Source: an uncultured Clostridia bacterium
GTDB taxonomy: Bacteria > Bacillota > Clostridia > Christensenellales > CAG-314
Reading direction: 5' to 3'
NCBI GenBank assembly: GCA_947630455.1
Contig: CANRHP010000014.1
Location: forward strand, 1-34,108
DNA length: 34,108 nucleotides
How positions within the stretch are numbered: the stretch's first letter is position 1; each line of letters opens with the position of its first letter. The position numbers were made by a program, and so were the translations under genes. This document shows, one piece after another, positions 17,822 through 25,809 of the stretch. The notes under the pieces are model-generated. The model was not told the origin of the DNA. It made no database searches and was given only the letters and a program-made list of their open reading frames with translations.

Positions 17822-17849
17822 AAAAAAGCCGCCCTTAACTTAGGGACAG
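17822..17849 (-). terminator. Intrinsic terminator of the tsaE-tsaB-rimI operon
   Basis: Minus strand GCTGTCCCT-AAGTT-AAGGGCGGC (stem with wobble pairs) followed by TTTTTTA. Confidence 0.65.
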
Positions 17850-17895
17850 CTTATCTGAAAAACATTTGCAATATTACGAAATCACAGATCGAAGC

Positions 17896-18348
17896 TTACA
17901 ATTGCTTGACCATTGTATAGGCGTCTCGAGTGGCGTAACGTTTAGTGCGCCGATAAAAATTCGGACGGGTGCCGGCAATATCGTAGCCGCATTTTTTGTA
18001 CAGTTCGACTGCGGCTGTATTTGCAGTATTGACCTCCAGTTCGCAGCGTTCGCACCCCTGCACTTTCGCAAAATCCTCTACTGTTTGCAATAAACGTGTG
18101 GCTATGCCCTGCCGACGGAATTCGGGAAACACGGCGATATTGCAGATCTGCGCTTCCTCATACATAATACGAACGCATACATAACCAACAATCGAACCGT
18201 CTGCCACTTCACCGAAAAGATGAGAAAATTCGTTTTGATATTCGCCTATAAGATTGCTTACTGTCCACGCCTCTTTGCCGAAGCATTCTTTTTCGATTTT
18301 ATTAAGCTGAAACACCGTCTGCATTGAAAAATTGAGCTTATCGATCAT
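17896..18348 (-). CDS. rimI: Ribosomal protein alanine N-acetyltransferase (GNAT)
   Basis: CNIAVFPEFRRQGIATRLLQTVEDFAKVQGCERCELEVNTANTAAVELYKKCGYDIAGTRPNFY; overlaps tsaB. Confidence 0.9.
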   Translation of the reverse strand: MIDKLNFSMQTVFQLNKIEKECFGKEAWTVSNLIGEYQNEFSHLFGEVADGSIVGYVCVRIMYEEAQICNIAVFPEFRRQGIATRLLQTVEDFAKVQGCERCELEVNTANTAAVELYKKCGYDIAGTRPNFYRRTKRYATRDAYTMVKQL

Positions 18349-18904
18349 TTCTTTCCTCCGCTTGAGAACGTCTTATATACAAAGGCGTAAGCTCATCGTT
18401 GAAATTGCCTTCTGCAAAACGCTTCCGTATAATTTGTACTGCTCCGTCCAAATAATCGCACGCCGTACCCTTTCCTGCAGAAATAGCGCGAATATCATCA
18501 TAAGATATCAAACAAGGAGAAACACCTGAATTGCAGTCGGCAAAATAGTAACCGTTGCCCGCGTCTATTATTGCACTGCCCTTAGCGCCGCATTTTGCCG
18601 AAAGGGATATTGCATCCAAACAATTGACGGCAATGTATGGGCGCGGTACTGCCGTGTTGTACCCCTTTACTGTGGCAACACCTATTCGTATGCCCGTAAA
18701 GCTTCCCGGACCTATCGCACAGGCATAAGCATCCAAATCGTTGAAGCTGACATTGGCTTCCGTCAGCGCTTGCTGCACCTTGCCGCAAAGCAGCTCACTG
18801 TGACGACGCTGTGAATCAGCCTGCGCCACAATAGTAGCCTTGTCGGCTTCAATTACAGCAACAACAAGGTCGGATGTAGTTGTATCTACAAAAAGAATTT
18901 TCAT
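18338..18904 (-). CDS. tsaB: tRNA threonylcarbamoyladenosine biosynthesis protein TsaB
   Basis: MKILFVDTTTSDLVVAV...RRHSELLCGKVQQAL...AIGPGSFTGIRIGVATVKGYN. Confidence 0.92.
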   Translation of the reverse strand: MKILFVDTTTSDLVVAVIEADKATIVAQADSQRRHSELLCGKVQQALTEANVSFNDLDAYACAIGPGSFTGIRIGVATVKGYNTAVPRPYIAVNCLDAISLSAKCGAKGSAIIDAGNGYYFADCNSGVSPCLISYDDIRAISAGKGTACDYLDGAVQIIRKRFAEGNFNDELTPLYIRRSQAEERNDR

Positions 18905-19326
18905 TGTCTTATCGTTATGCGGCGCATGTTGTCGCCAAGCTTATCTATTTGCACCGTTGTGCAGCGAGTAGGCAGTAAATCAACGATCCGTTCGCTCCAC
19001 TCTATTGCGGAAACGGCATCTTTGTCGTAAAAAAGCTCGTTTAGACCGGTGATCTCCACTTCCTCGCTGTTTTCTATGCGATAAAAATCAAAGTGATTAA
19101 GCGTGAGACGTCCGCGATATTCGTTGTGCAGCGCAAACGTTGGGCTGGTGATCACCTCATCTATGCCCAAGCCCCGCGCTAAACCTTTGACAAAATGAGT
19201 TTTGCCTGCGCCGAGCTCCCCTTTCAAAAGCAGCACCTCACCGCCGGTGAGATTTAGCGCAAACTGTTCGGCAAAAGCCTCGGTTTCCTCTGTGGATTGA
19301 GTTGTGATTTGCGAAACTACTTTCAT
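18901..19326 (-). CDS. tsaE: tRNA threonylcarbamoyladenosine biosynthesis ATPase TsaE
   Basis: LLLKGELGAGKTHFVKGLARGLGIDEVITSPTFALHNEYRGRLTLNHFDFYRI; overlaps tsaB by 4 nt. Confidence 0.93.
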   Translation of the reverse strand: MKVVSQITTQSTEETEAFAEQFALNLTGGEVLLLKGELGAGKTHFVKGLARGLGIDEVITSPTFALHNEYRGRLTLNHFDFYRIENSEEVEITGLNELFYDKDAVSAIEWSERIVDLLPTRCTTVQIDKLGDNMRRITIRQ

Positions 19327-19463
19327 TGTATCAATATTTTACTACAAATCGACAAATATATCAAGCGCTTGCATTGTAACTGACACAGTATCGACTTTTA
19401 TAAAACGACCGTTGATCAAACACAATACTGTTGATTTCAAAGCTGCTGCCTTTCGCCACAAAA

Positions 19464-19494
19464 AGACGAAAAGACCCGTCTATAAAACGGGTCT
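19464..19494 (-). terminator. Terminator-like hairpin upstream of tsaE, beyond the ECF transporter tail on the opposite side
   Basis: Minus strand AGACCCGT-TTTATAG-ACGGGTCT-TTTCGTCTTTTTG, located between tsaE (start 19326) and the transporter stop (19630). Confidence 0.7.
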
Positions 19495-19629
19495 CGGTAT
19501 GTCAAAAGATCGTATAAAATCAACGCTCAACATGTTTGACGCGCTGCAAATCAAATTGCGAAACTATGCAGAAGCCGCCCGTATTGCACATATCTAAGCT
19601 TAGAGACAGCTGTCGGACTTTAATGCATG

Positions 19630-20442
19630 TCAATCGTTTTGATCATCCGACGACGAGCCATGCTCTGCGTCGACGGGCGCAGGTACGGCTTGGGTCGATT
19701 TTTTTTTGCGGCGAGACGCGTCCATAGTCCAGTGCAGCGCGCGGCTGAGCGGTTTGTAGAGCAGAAATGTGATAACGCAGGTTGCCGCGGTTTTAATCAC
19801 ATTGAAAAGCAACGTCCACCATAACGCCGTCATCATTACGCTATGCTCGGTCATACCGTACACGGGCAGCAAAATAAATTGATTGCATAGCCACATAGCG
19901 CCGCAAAATACCAAGCTACTTACAAACAGACTGAGCACGGCGCCTCTTTTGTTGCGGCGAAGCTTGTAAATCAACCCTGCAACTACTGCATATACTGTGC
20001 CCGAAATCAAATTGGACAGCGGTCCGACCAAATTGGTGCTTGTACCGGAAATAAGCAGTTTTACCACAATTTTAACAATATTTACGGCAGCGCCGGTTAT
20101 CGGTCCATACATAAACGAAGCAAGCAGCGTTGGTACGTCGGAAAAATTCATTTCCAACCATGGAGTTGCAGGCAGCAGCGGAAATTCCAAATACAACAGC
20201 GCCACGCCCAGCGCAGAGAAAAACGCCACATGCGCCAGATAAATCGCAGAATGTACGGTTGTATCTCGTTTGGAAAATCTTGCGGTTGGCGCATGACCTG
20301 CGGACGCGGAATTTTTGGCGGCTCGTATTTTTCGTAAAGAGACGATCTGCCATATGATAATGCCAACCTCAAGAGCTACGACTATACCTAAAATTGTGCC
20401 GACCAATGCGTCGACCTGATTGAAACACAACAAGCTTGTCAC
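19630..20442 (-). CDS. ribU: ECF transporter S component, riboflavin (RibU-like)
   Basis: Multi-TM; FFSALGVALLYLEFPLLPATPWLEMNFSDVPTLLASFMYGPITGAAVNIVKIVVKLLISGTST; preceded by an FMN riboswitch. Start refined to GTG at 20442 (AAGGAGG-TATCTTTT-GTG). Confidence 0.88.
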   Translation of the reverse strand: MTSLLCFNQVDALVGTILGIVVALEVGIIIWQIVSLRKIRAAKNSASAGHAPTARFSKRDTTVHSAIYLAHVAFFSALGVALLYLEFPLLPATPWLEMNFSDVPTLLASFMYGPITGAAVNIVKIVVKLLISGTSTNLVGPLSNLISGTVYAVVAGLIYKLRRNKRGAVLSLFVSSLVFCGAMWLCNQFILLPVYGMTEHSVMMTALWWTLLFNVIKTAATCVITFLLYKPLSRALHWTMDASRRKKKSTQAVPAPVDAEHGSSSDDQND

Positions 20443-20543
20443 AAAAGATACCTCCTTTATTTGTTTTAAGCGACGTATCCAAGGAACGTTTCCCCAAAGT
20501 ATCCCGCACCGACGTATATACGCAACATATTGCAGCGTAAAAA

Positions 20544-20573
20544 CAAAAAACGCCCGCGGAGATCCTCCGGGGC
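20544..20573 (-). terminator. Riboswitch expression-platform terminator
   Basis: Minus strand GCCCCGGAG-GAT-CTCCGCGGGC-GTTTTTTG between the FMN aptamer and the ribU start. Confidence 0.8.
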
Positions 20574-20593
20574 ACAATACACAAAGTATTTCA

Positions 20594-20717
20594 TTCTTTT
20601 CTCATCCGGACTGTACCGTCGGCTCGGGAATTTCACCCGCTCGGCGCCGCCTGCATGCAGGAAGCGTTCATAGGCTTTCACTATCGGTGTGGAATTGCAC
20701 CACGCCCCAAAGAATTT
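20594..20717 (-). promoter_or_regulatory. FMN riboswitch (RFN element)
   Basis: Minus strand TTCTTTGGGGCGTGGTGCAATTCCACACCGATAGTGAAAGCC...GAGCGGGTGAAATTCCCGAGCCGACGGTACAGTCCGGATGAGAA matches the conserved RFN core. Confidence 0.96.
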
Positions 20718-20830
20718 GTTGTTGTAATTATATTTTAGCACTGAAATATAGATTGCGCAACCGTTTGAATACAAATTTTGCAAAACGTGGTTCGGCAATG
20801 GAAGCTTAAGCTTGCAAAACACCGACTTAA

Positions 20831-21634
20831 CTATTTGGCATACATCATATATACGATACGGGACACAAGACGCTGCGGCAGAATTCGCGAAAGCATGCAA
20901 AGTGTTTTGTAGCTTGTTCCAATGGCAGAAAGAGGCTTTACGCGGCGTTTGAGACATTGCCTGCAAATATACCTGCCTGCTACAGACGACTTCATTCCAT
21001 GCTGCTCATCACGTTCCATTTTGGCTACGGATGCCGAAATGCGACCGCCGTACTCGCTGTCGCCCAATTCAGACTTTTGCCGTGCGGCAGTAAAACCGGT
21101 TGCGATGTCTCCGGGCATAACTGCAGTGACGCTTATTCCGTATGGACGTACCTCGTTGGCAAGTGCTTGAGAATAGGAGTTCAAAGCCGCTTTCGAAGCG
21201 GAATAAAAAGCTTGAAAAGGTATCGAAATGGCTCCCGCAACGGAGCTTACGATAACAATTCGCCCATGTTTTTGCAGTCGCATTGTGGGCAGCACAGCTT
21301 TAATGGCATTTACGGAGCCGAAAAAATTTACGTCAAACTGCCGTTTGGCGTCGTTGAGATCAGTAAACTCCACAGCGCCCGAGATACCGAAACCGGCGTT
21401 GCACACCAAGATGTCTATCTGTCCTTCGGAAGCAAATACCCCGTGAAAGGATTTTGCAATTGCATCCTCATCTGTAACGTCGCACACAATATGGTGCGCC
21501 GTGTGAGTTACATCAGAGCGACGACTCATTTCGTAGACGGTAACTCCGGCGTTCTGTAACGCCTCAACCACAGCTAAGCCTATACCGTTGGAGCCGCCTG
21601 TAACAACTGCTACTGTTTTAGTCTTTACTTGCAT
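20831..21634 (-). CDS. Short-chain dehydrogenase/reductase (candidate 3-ketosphinganine reductase)
   Basis: VAVVTGGSNGIGLAVVEAL, LVCNAGFGISGAVE, VSSVAGAISIPFQAFYSASKAALNSYSQALANEVRPYGISVTAVMPGDIATGF; overlaps the upstream AOS gene. Confidence 0.9.
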   Translation of the reverse strand: MQVKTKTVAVVTGGSNGIGLAVVEALQNAGVTVYEMSRRSDVTHTAHHIVCDVTDEDAIAKSFHGVFASEGQIDILVCNAGFGISGAVEFTDLNDAKRQFDVNFFGSVNAIKAVLPTMRLQKHGRIVIVSSVAGAISIPFQAFYSASKAALNSYSQALANEVRPYGISVTAVMPGDIATGFTAARQKSELGDSEYGGRISASVAKMERDEQHGMKSSVAGRYICRQCLKRRVKPLSAIGTSYKTLCMLSRILPQRLVSRIVYMMYAK

Positions 21635-22812
21635 ATTCCATTTACCTTGAGAACCTTATATATAATCTCAGTAGCTTCATCGATCAACGGCTCGGTGTGT
21701 GTGGCCATGAGTGATGTTCTGAGCAAGCACTCATGCGGCGCCGTTGCCGGAGGCAGCGAGCTGTTGACATAAACGCCCTCGTTGTAAAGCTGCTTTGCTA
21801 TCGACAGCGTTTCTATTGTTTCGTAGGTGTAGATAGGTATGATAGGCGTTTCGCTCATACGGATTTTGATCCCGCGCTCCGTTAATTTGTTGCGGAAATA
21901 TGAAGAAATGTAACGCAAATGATCTACCAGCTCGGGGTGAGAGATCAGCTGATGCAGCGCTTCCAACGCCGTTGCGCAGCTGCAGGGAGTTATACTTGCG
22001 GAAAAGATGAAGGGGCGCGATACATGTCTGACGTAATCGCATACTTCGTGGCTTGCCGCCATATAACCGCCCAAGCTTGCCAAGGATTTGCTGAAGGTGC
22101 CCATGTAGATGTCCACTTCGTTTTCCAATTGGAAGTAGCTGGCGGTACCTCTTCCTCCTTCGCCAAGGACACCGAGACCGTGAGCGTCATCCACCATCAC
22201 GCGCGCGCCATAGTTGCGAGCAAGACGTGTAATTTCGGGAAGGTTGGCTATGTCGCCGCCCATGCTGAATACGCCGTCTGTAACTATGAGTATTCCCGCA
22301 TTGTCGGGAACCTTTTGCAGCTGCCGCTCGAGATCCTGCATGTCGGCATGCTTGAAACGTAGCATTGTACCGTAGCTTAACCTGCAAGCGTCATAGATAC
22401 TTGCATGATTTTCTCTGTCGCAGATCACATAGTCGCCGCGACCGACAATGGCGGAAATGATACCGAGATTGGATTGAAATCCCGTAGAAAAAGTAACCAC
22501 ATCCTCCTTGCGTAAAAATTCGGCTAGTTCCCTTTCCAGCTGTTGATGAAGCCGAAGCGTGCCGTTAAGAAAACGTGATCCGCTGCAGCCGGTGCCGTAT
22601 TTTTTTAGTGCGTCAATACCCGCTTGTATGACGTCGGGATTGGCGGTCAAGCCTAAATAATTGTTGGAGCCAAGCATTATGCGGCGCTTGCCCTCCATCA
22701 TAACCTCAACGTCCTGACGAGACTCCAACGCATGAAAATAGGGATAGACGTCCAGCTCACGCGCCTGTTTGAGCAAATCGATCCCTTTGTAGCATTTTGA
22801 AAAAATATCCAT
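21625..22812 (-). CDS. Alpha-oxoamine synthase family PLP enzyme, serine palmitoyltransferase-like
   Basis: DVYPYFHALESRQDVEVMMEGKRRIMLGSNNYLGLT, YGTGCSGSRFLNGTLRLHQQLERELAEF, TDGVFSMGGDIANLPEI, VDDAHGLGVLGEGGRGT, GTFSKSLASLGGYMAA (PLP Lys in FSKS), FIFSASITP. Confidence 0.85.
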   Translation of the reverse strand: MDIFSKCYKGIDLLKQARELDVYPYFHALESRQDVEVMMEGKRRIMLGSNNYLGLTANPDVIQAGIDALKKYGTGCSGSRFLNGTLRLHQQLERELAEFLRKEDVVTFSTGFQSNLGIISAIVGRGDYVICDRENHASIYDACRLSYGTMLRFKHADMQDLERQLQKVPDNAGILIVTDGVFSMGGDIANLPEITRLARNYGARVMVDDAHGLGVLGEGGRGTASYFQLENEVDIYMGTFSKSLASLGGYMAASHEVCDYVRHVSRPFIFSASITPCSCATALEALHQLISHPELVDHLRYISSYFRNKLTERGIKIRMSETPIIPIYTYETIETLSIAKQLYNEGVYVNSSLPPATAPHECLLRTSLMATHTEPLIDEATEIIYKVLKVNGICK

Positions 22813-22859
22813 GACGTCCTCCTTTTGAAATTATAATATTTTTTTTATTATACCATATA

Positions 22860-22882
22860 AAAGTCAACTAATTGTTAACTTT
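22860..22882. promoter_or_regulatory. 23-bp near-perfect palindrome upstream of the AOS/SDR operon
   Basis: AAAGTCAAC-TAATT-GTTAACTTT, near TATAAT-like sequence. Confidence 0.5.
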
Positions 22883-22965
22883 GTTATTATAATAGAATTT
22901 AGATGTTAATTACAAAAAATATTTTTATTATTGTTTATCCCCGAAAGCAAAGTTGACGAGTACGT

Positions 22966-23001
22966 AAAAAATCGCATCTAACACTGCAATATCAGATGCG
23001 A
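22966..23001 (-). terminator. Intrinsic terminator downstream of pfkA
   Basis: Minus strand TCGCATCT-GATATTGCAGTGTT-AGATGCGA-TTTTTTA. Confidence 0.8.
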
Positions 23002-23033
23002 AATTTTGCGTAAGCTTTAGTTTAGATAAATCG

Positions 23034-24029
23034 TCAATATTTAACCAAGCTCTTTGTCAAATTGTATACTTGTTCGTTGAAGGTCTTTTTCTTAGCAAGA
23101 GCCTCAAGCATGTCCTCATCAAAAACAACATCGTTTTTTATTCCGATCACACGGTCTGTCTTGCCTTCCGTCAAACATTTGACAGCGTGCGCACCCATAA
23201 TCACGCCCAATTTTCTATCAAAAACCGTGGCATCGCCGCCGCGCTGCAGATGTCCAATTACTACACTGCGTATATTGATTTCGGGCAGTCGCTTCAAGAT
23301 GTCGTTCATCACCTTTTCCGCTTCATGTCCTTTATCAAGCGTTCCATCCGAGCGGAGCCCCTCTGAGACAAGAATGATATTGTCAAACTTTCCGACAGAT
23401 TCGTTGTGGCGTATTGTCTCCGCCAGGGCGTCTGCGTCGTAGTTCTTTTCCGGCACACACACCGCCTCCGCACCGCAGGCAAGTGCAGCGAATATGGCGA
23501 TATCTCCGCAATCACGCCCCATCACCTCCACAACACACGAACGTTTGTTGCAGCTCATTGTGTCACGCAGCTGCGTTACATTGTTGGCTACAACCGCAAC
23601 CGCACTGTCAAAGCCCAATGTGTAGTCGGTGTATGCCAAATCATTGTCGATCGTGCCGGGAATTCCGATAACCTTGATTCCATAATTGGTACTCAGCACC
23701 TTTGCCCCCTGAAAGCTTCCGTCACCACCGATAACCACCAAGCCCTCAATGCCGTATTTTTTGAGTGTATCAACTGCCTTCTGTTGTCCTTCGGGCGTTT
23801 TCATTTCCGAGCAGCGCGCCGTTCCCAACACGGTGCCGCCCCGATTTACAATACCTTCAACGCTCTTCGCGGAAAGCTCCTCAACAATGCCGTCAATGAG
23901 TCCGCGGTAACCGTCATGTATACCGTATACCGTCAATCCGTGTGACAGCGCACAACGAACTGTGGCATAGACTGCCGCGTTCATTCCCTGAGAATCACCG
24001 CCGCTTGTCAAAACCCCGATTTTTTTCAT
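23034..24029 (-). CDS. pfkA: ATP-dependent 6-phosphofructokinase
   Basis: IGVLTSGGDSQGMNAAVYATVR, GYRGLIDG, IPGTIDNDLAYTDYTLGFDSAV, VVEVMGRDCGDIA, GHLQRGGDATVFDR. Confidence 0.95.
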   Translation of the reverse strand: MKKIGVLTSGGDSQGMNAAVYATVRCALSHGLTVYGIHDGYRGLIDGIVEELSAKSVEGIVNRGGTVLGTARCSEMKTPEGQQKAVDTLKKYGIEGLVVIGGDGSFQGAKVLSTNYGIKVIGIPGTIDNDLAYTDYTLGFDSAVAVVANNVTQLRDTMSCNKRSCVVEVMGRDCGDIAIFAALACGAEAVCVPEKNYDADALAETIRHNESVGKFDNIILVSEGLRSDGTLDKGHEAEKVMNDILKRLPEINIRSVVIGHLQRGGDATVFDRKLGVIMGAHAVKCLTEGKTDRVIGIKNDVVFDEDMLEALAKKKTFNEQVYNLTKSLVKY

Positions 24030-25543
24030 AATGTATCTCCTTGCTGTACGCTGTCGGCATGCTTTTCGCCTTTTTTACGTACATATTTTCTGTTGTAATT
24101 CAGACCAAGCCTTTCATAACAAACTAATCTCTTTTGCAGCCGAATATAAAAGTCTTTTTTACGTTTACTCCACGCACATTCGGCAAGAGCGTCTAACCGT
24201 GGCAAGATCTGAAAAAACAGTTGATCGGGATCTTCCACATGCTGCGTCCATATAGCGCCCTCGATCCCGAGAACGTTTGCGCGATCCGCTTTACGTACTC
24301 CCTTAAAGGGCTTGAGCTTTAGCGTATATTCCAACGGTAAAATATTGTAAGCACGGTTGAAATTAACTTTTCTACGCGGTGAAACTATAATTTGACGTCC
24401 AAAACGCGTATCCCTAACGGCACGGTAATGCTTGGTAGGCGTCCATACTTGACTGACAACAGCCTTGTCTGTACTTTTGGTTACACCGTCGTTGCGAATG
24501 ATAACTATTTTGCCCTTTTGCTCCAGATGAATGCGGAACATCTCGATCATGTGCGTTTGCAATTCCTCAAGACTGTCCATATGCAGCTCTGCCATACGCT
24601 CTCGGCATAGCTTGCAGTTGCACCATCTGTCTTTCGCAACCTCTTCACCCCCTAAGTGAACATAGCGCGACGGAAACAACTCGCACACTTCGTCCAGCAC
24701 ATTGTTTACAAACTCGTAAACCTTGTCGTTGCCGGCGCAAAGTATTTCCTTTGACGTGGACCACTTTTTTCGCACTTCGGACACGCTGCCCGTGCAGCTG
24801 AGCTCGGGATATGCGGCAATAGCGGCCACAAAATGTCCCGGAAGATCAATTTCCGGCACTATTTCAACATTTCTTGCTGCCGCATAGGCAACAAGATCCT
24901 TCACTTCGTCCTTGCTGAGATAGCCGCTGTGCGGAACGTCGTCAACAAATGTTTCGCCGTTGCGGCTGACCTCGGATCCGAAGCGTTTGCTTGCAATCTC
25001 GGTAAGCAGCGGATATTTGTCTATTTGAAGTCGAAAACCTTGGTCGTCCGTCAGATGAAGGTGAAGAACATTGAGCTTGACCTGCGACATCACGTCCACA
25101 AGAGTTTTGAGAATGTCCAATCCGAAATAATGACGCGCAATATCCACCATGAAACCGCGATAGGCAAAACGAGGACTGTCCTCCACATAGCCGTCGGCAC
25201 ATGAAATCTCACTCTGCTTTGTATCCAGCTTGAAGATCTGTCTGAGACTTTGCACTGCATAAAAAGCGCCTGCCTTGCCTGACGCAGTTACAGTTGCTAC
25301 GCCTCGGCTGATCATGATAACATAGCCCTCGGCAGGCAGTGCAGCATCTGTGGAAAATATTATCTGCGCTTCTGAAATTATATCCGTAAACTGTAAAAAG
25401 AAACCGCAGCTGTCGTAAACCAGGTCGGCAAGCATTTCCGCCTGTGCGGTAAAATCGCTGTCGCAAAATATCTTCGCATGACCGTCTATCGTAAAACTGC
25501 CGCTTACATTTTCAGATTTTTGAGGAAAAGGTAATATCTTCAT
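24026..25543 (-). CDS. Beta-N-acetylhexosaminidase (GH20)
   Basis: YRGFMVDIARHYFGLDILKTLVDVMSQVKLNVLHLHLTDDQGFRLQIDKYP, PEIDLPGHF, VHLGGEEV; start MKILPFPQKSE at 25543; overlaps pfkA start by 4 nt. Confidence 0.93.
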   Translation of the reverse strand: MKILPFPQKSENVSGSFTIDGHAKIFCDSDFTAQAEMLADLVYDSCGFFLQFTDIISEAQIIFSTDAALPAEGYVIMISRGVATVTASGKAGAFYAVQSLRQIFKLDTKQSEISCADGYVEDSPRFAYRGFMVDIARHYFGLDILKTLVDVMSQVKLNVLHLHLTDDQGFRLQIDKYPLLTEIASKRFGSEVSRNGETFVDDVPHSGYLSKDEVKDLVAYAAARNVEIVPEIDLPGHFVAAIAAYPELSCTGSVSEVRKKWSTSKEILCAGNDKVYEFVNNVLDEVCELFPSRYVHLGGEEVAKDRWCNCKLCRERMAELHMDSLEELQTHMIEMFRIHLEQKGKIVIIRNDGVTKSTDKAVVSQVWTPTKHYRAVRDTRFGRQIIVSPRRKVNFNRAYNILPLEYTLKLKPFKGVRKADRANVLGIEGAIWTQHVEDPDQLFFQILPRLDALAECAWSKRKKDFYIRLQKRLVCYERLGLNYNRKYVRKKGEKHADSVQQGDTL

Positions 25544-25737
25544 TGAAACCTCTGAAAGGTAAAAAAGCTTGTTAAGTACGAAATATGATTGTATTTCAAA
25601 AATGAACACAACAACGTACATTGTTATTGTAACACAAACGCGCGTTTTTTACAACTTTATTGATGTAACTTTCGGAGGCGCCGCTCTTTTTTTGACATCG
25701 CCATACATATTCAAGACAAATACATATCCTAAATGTT

Positions 25738-25772
25738 ACAAAACAGCTCTCGCATGAAAACAAGCGAGAGCC
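25738..25772 (-). terminator. Terminator of the pot operon
   Basis: Minus strand GCTCTCGC-TTGTTTTCAT-GCGAGAGC-TGTTTTG. Confidence 0.75.
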
Positions 25773-25809
25773 GAATCAAATAGTCTGATAATCAATTATC
25801 CTGAACAAA

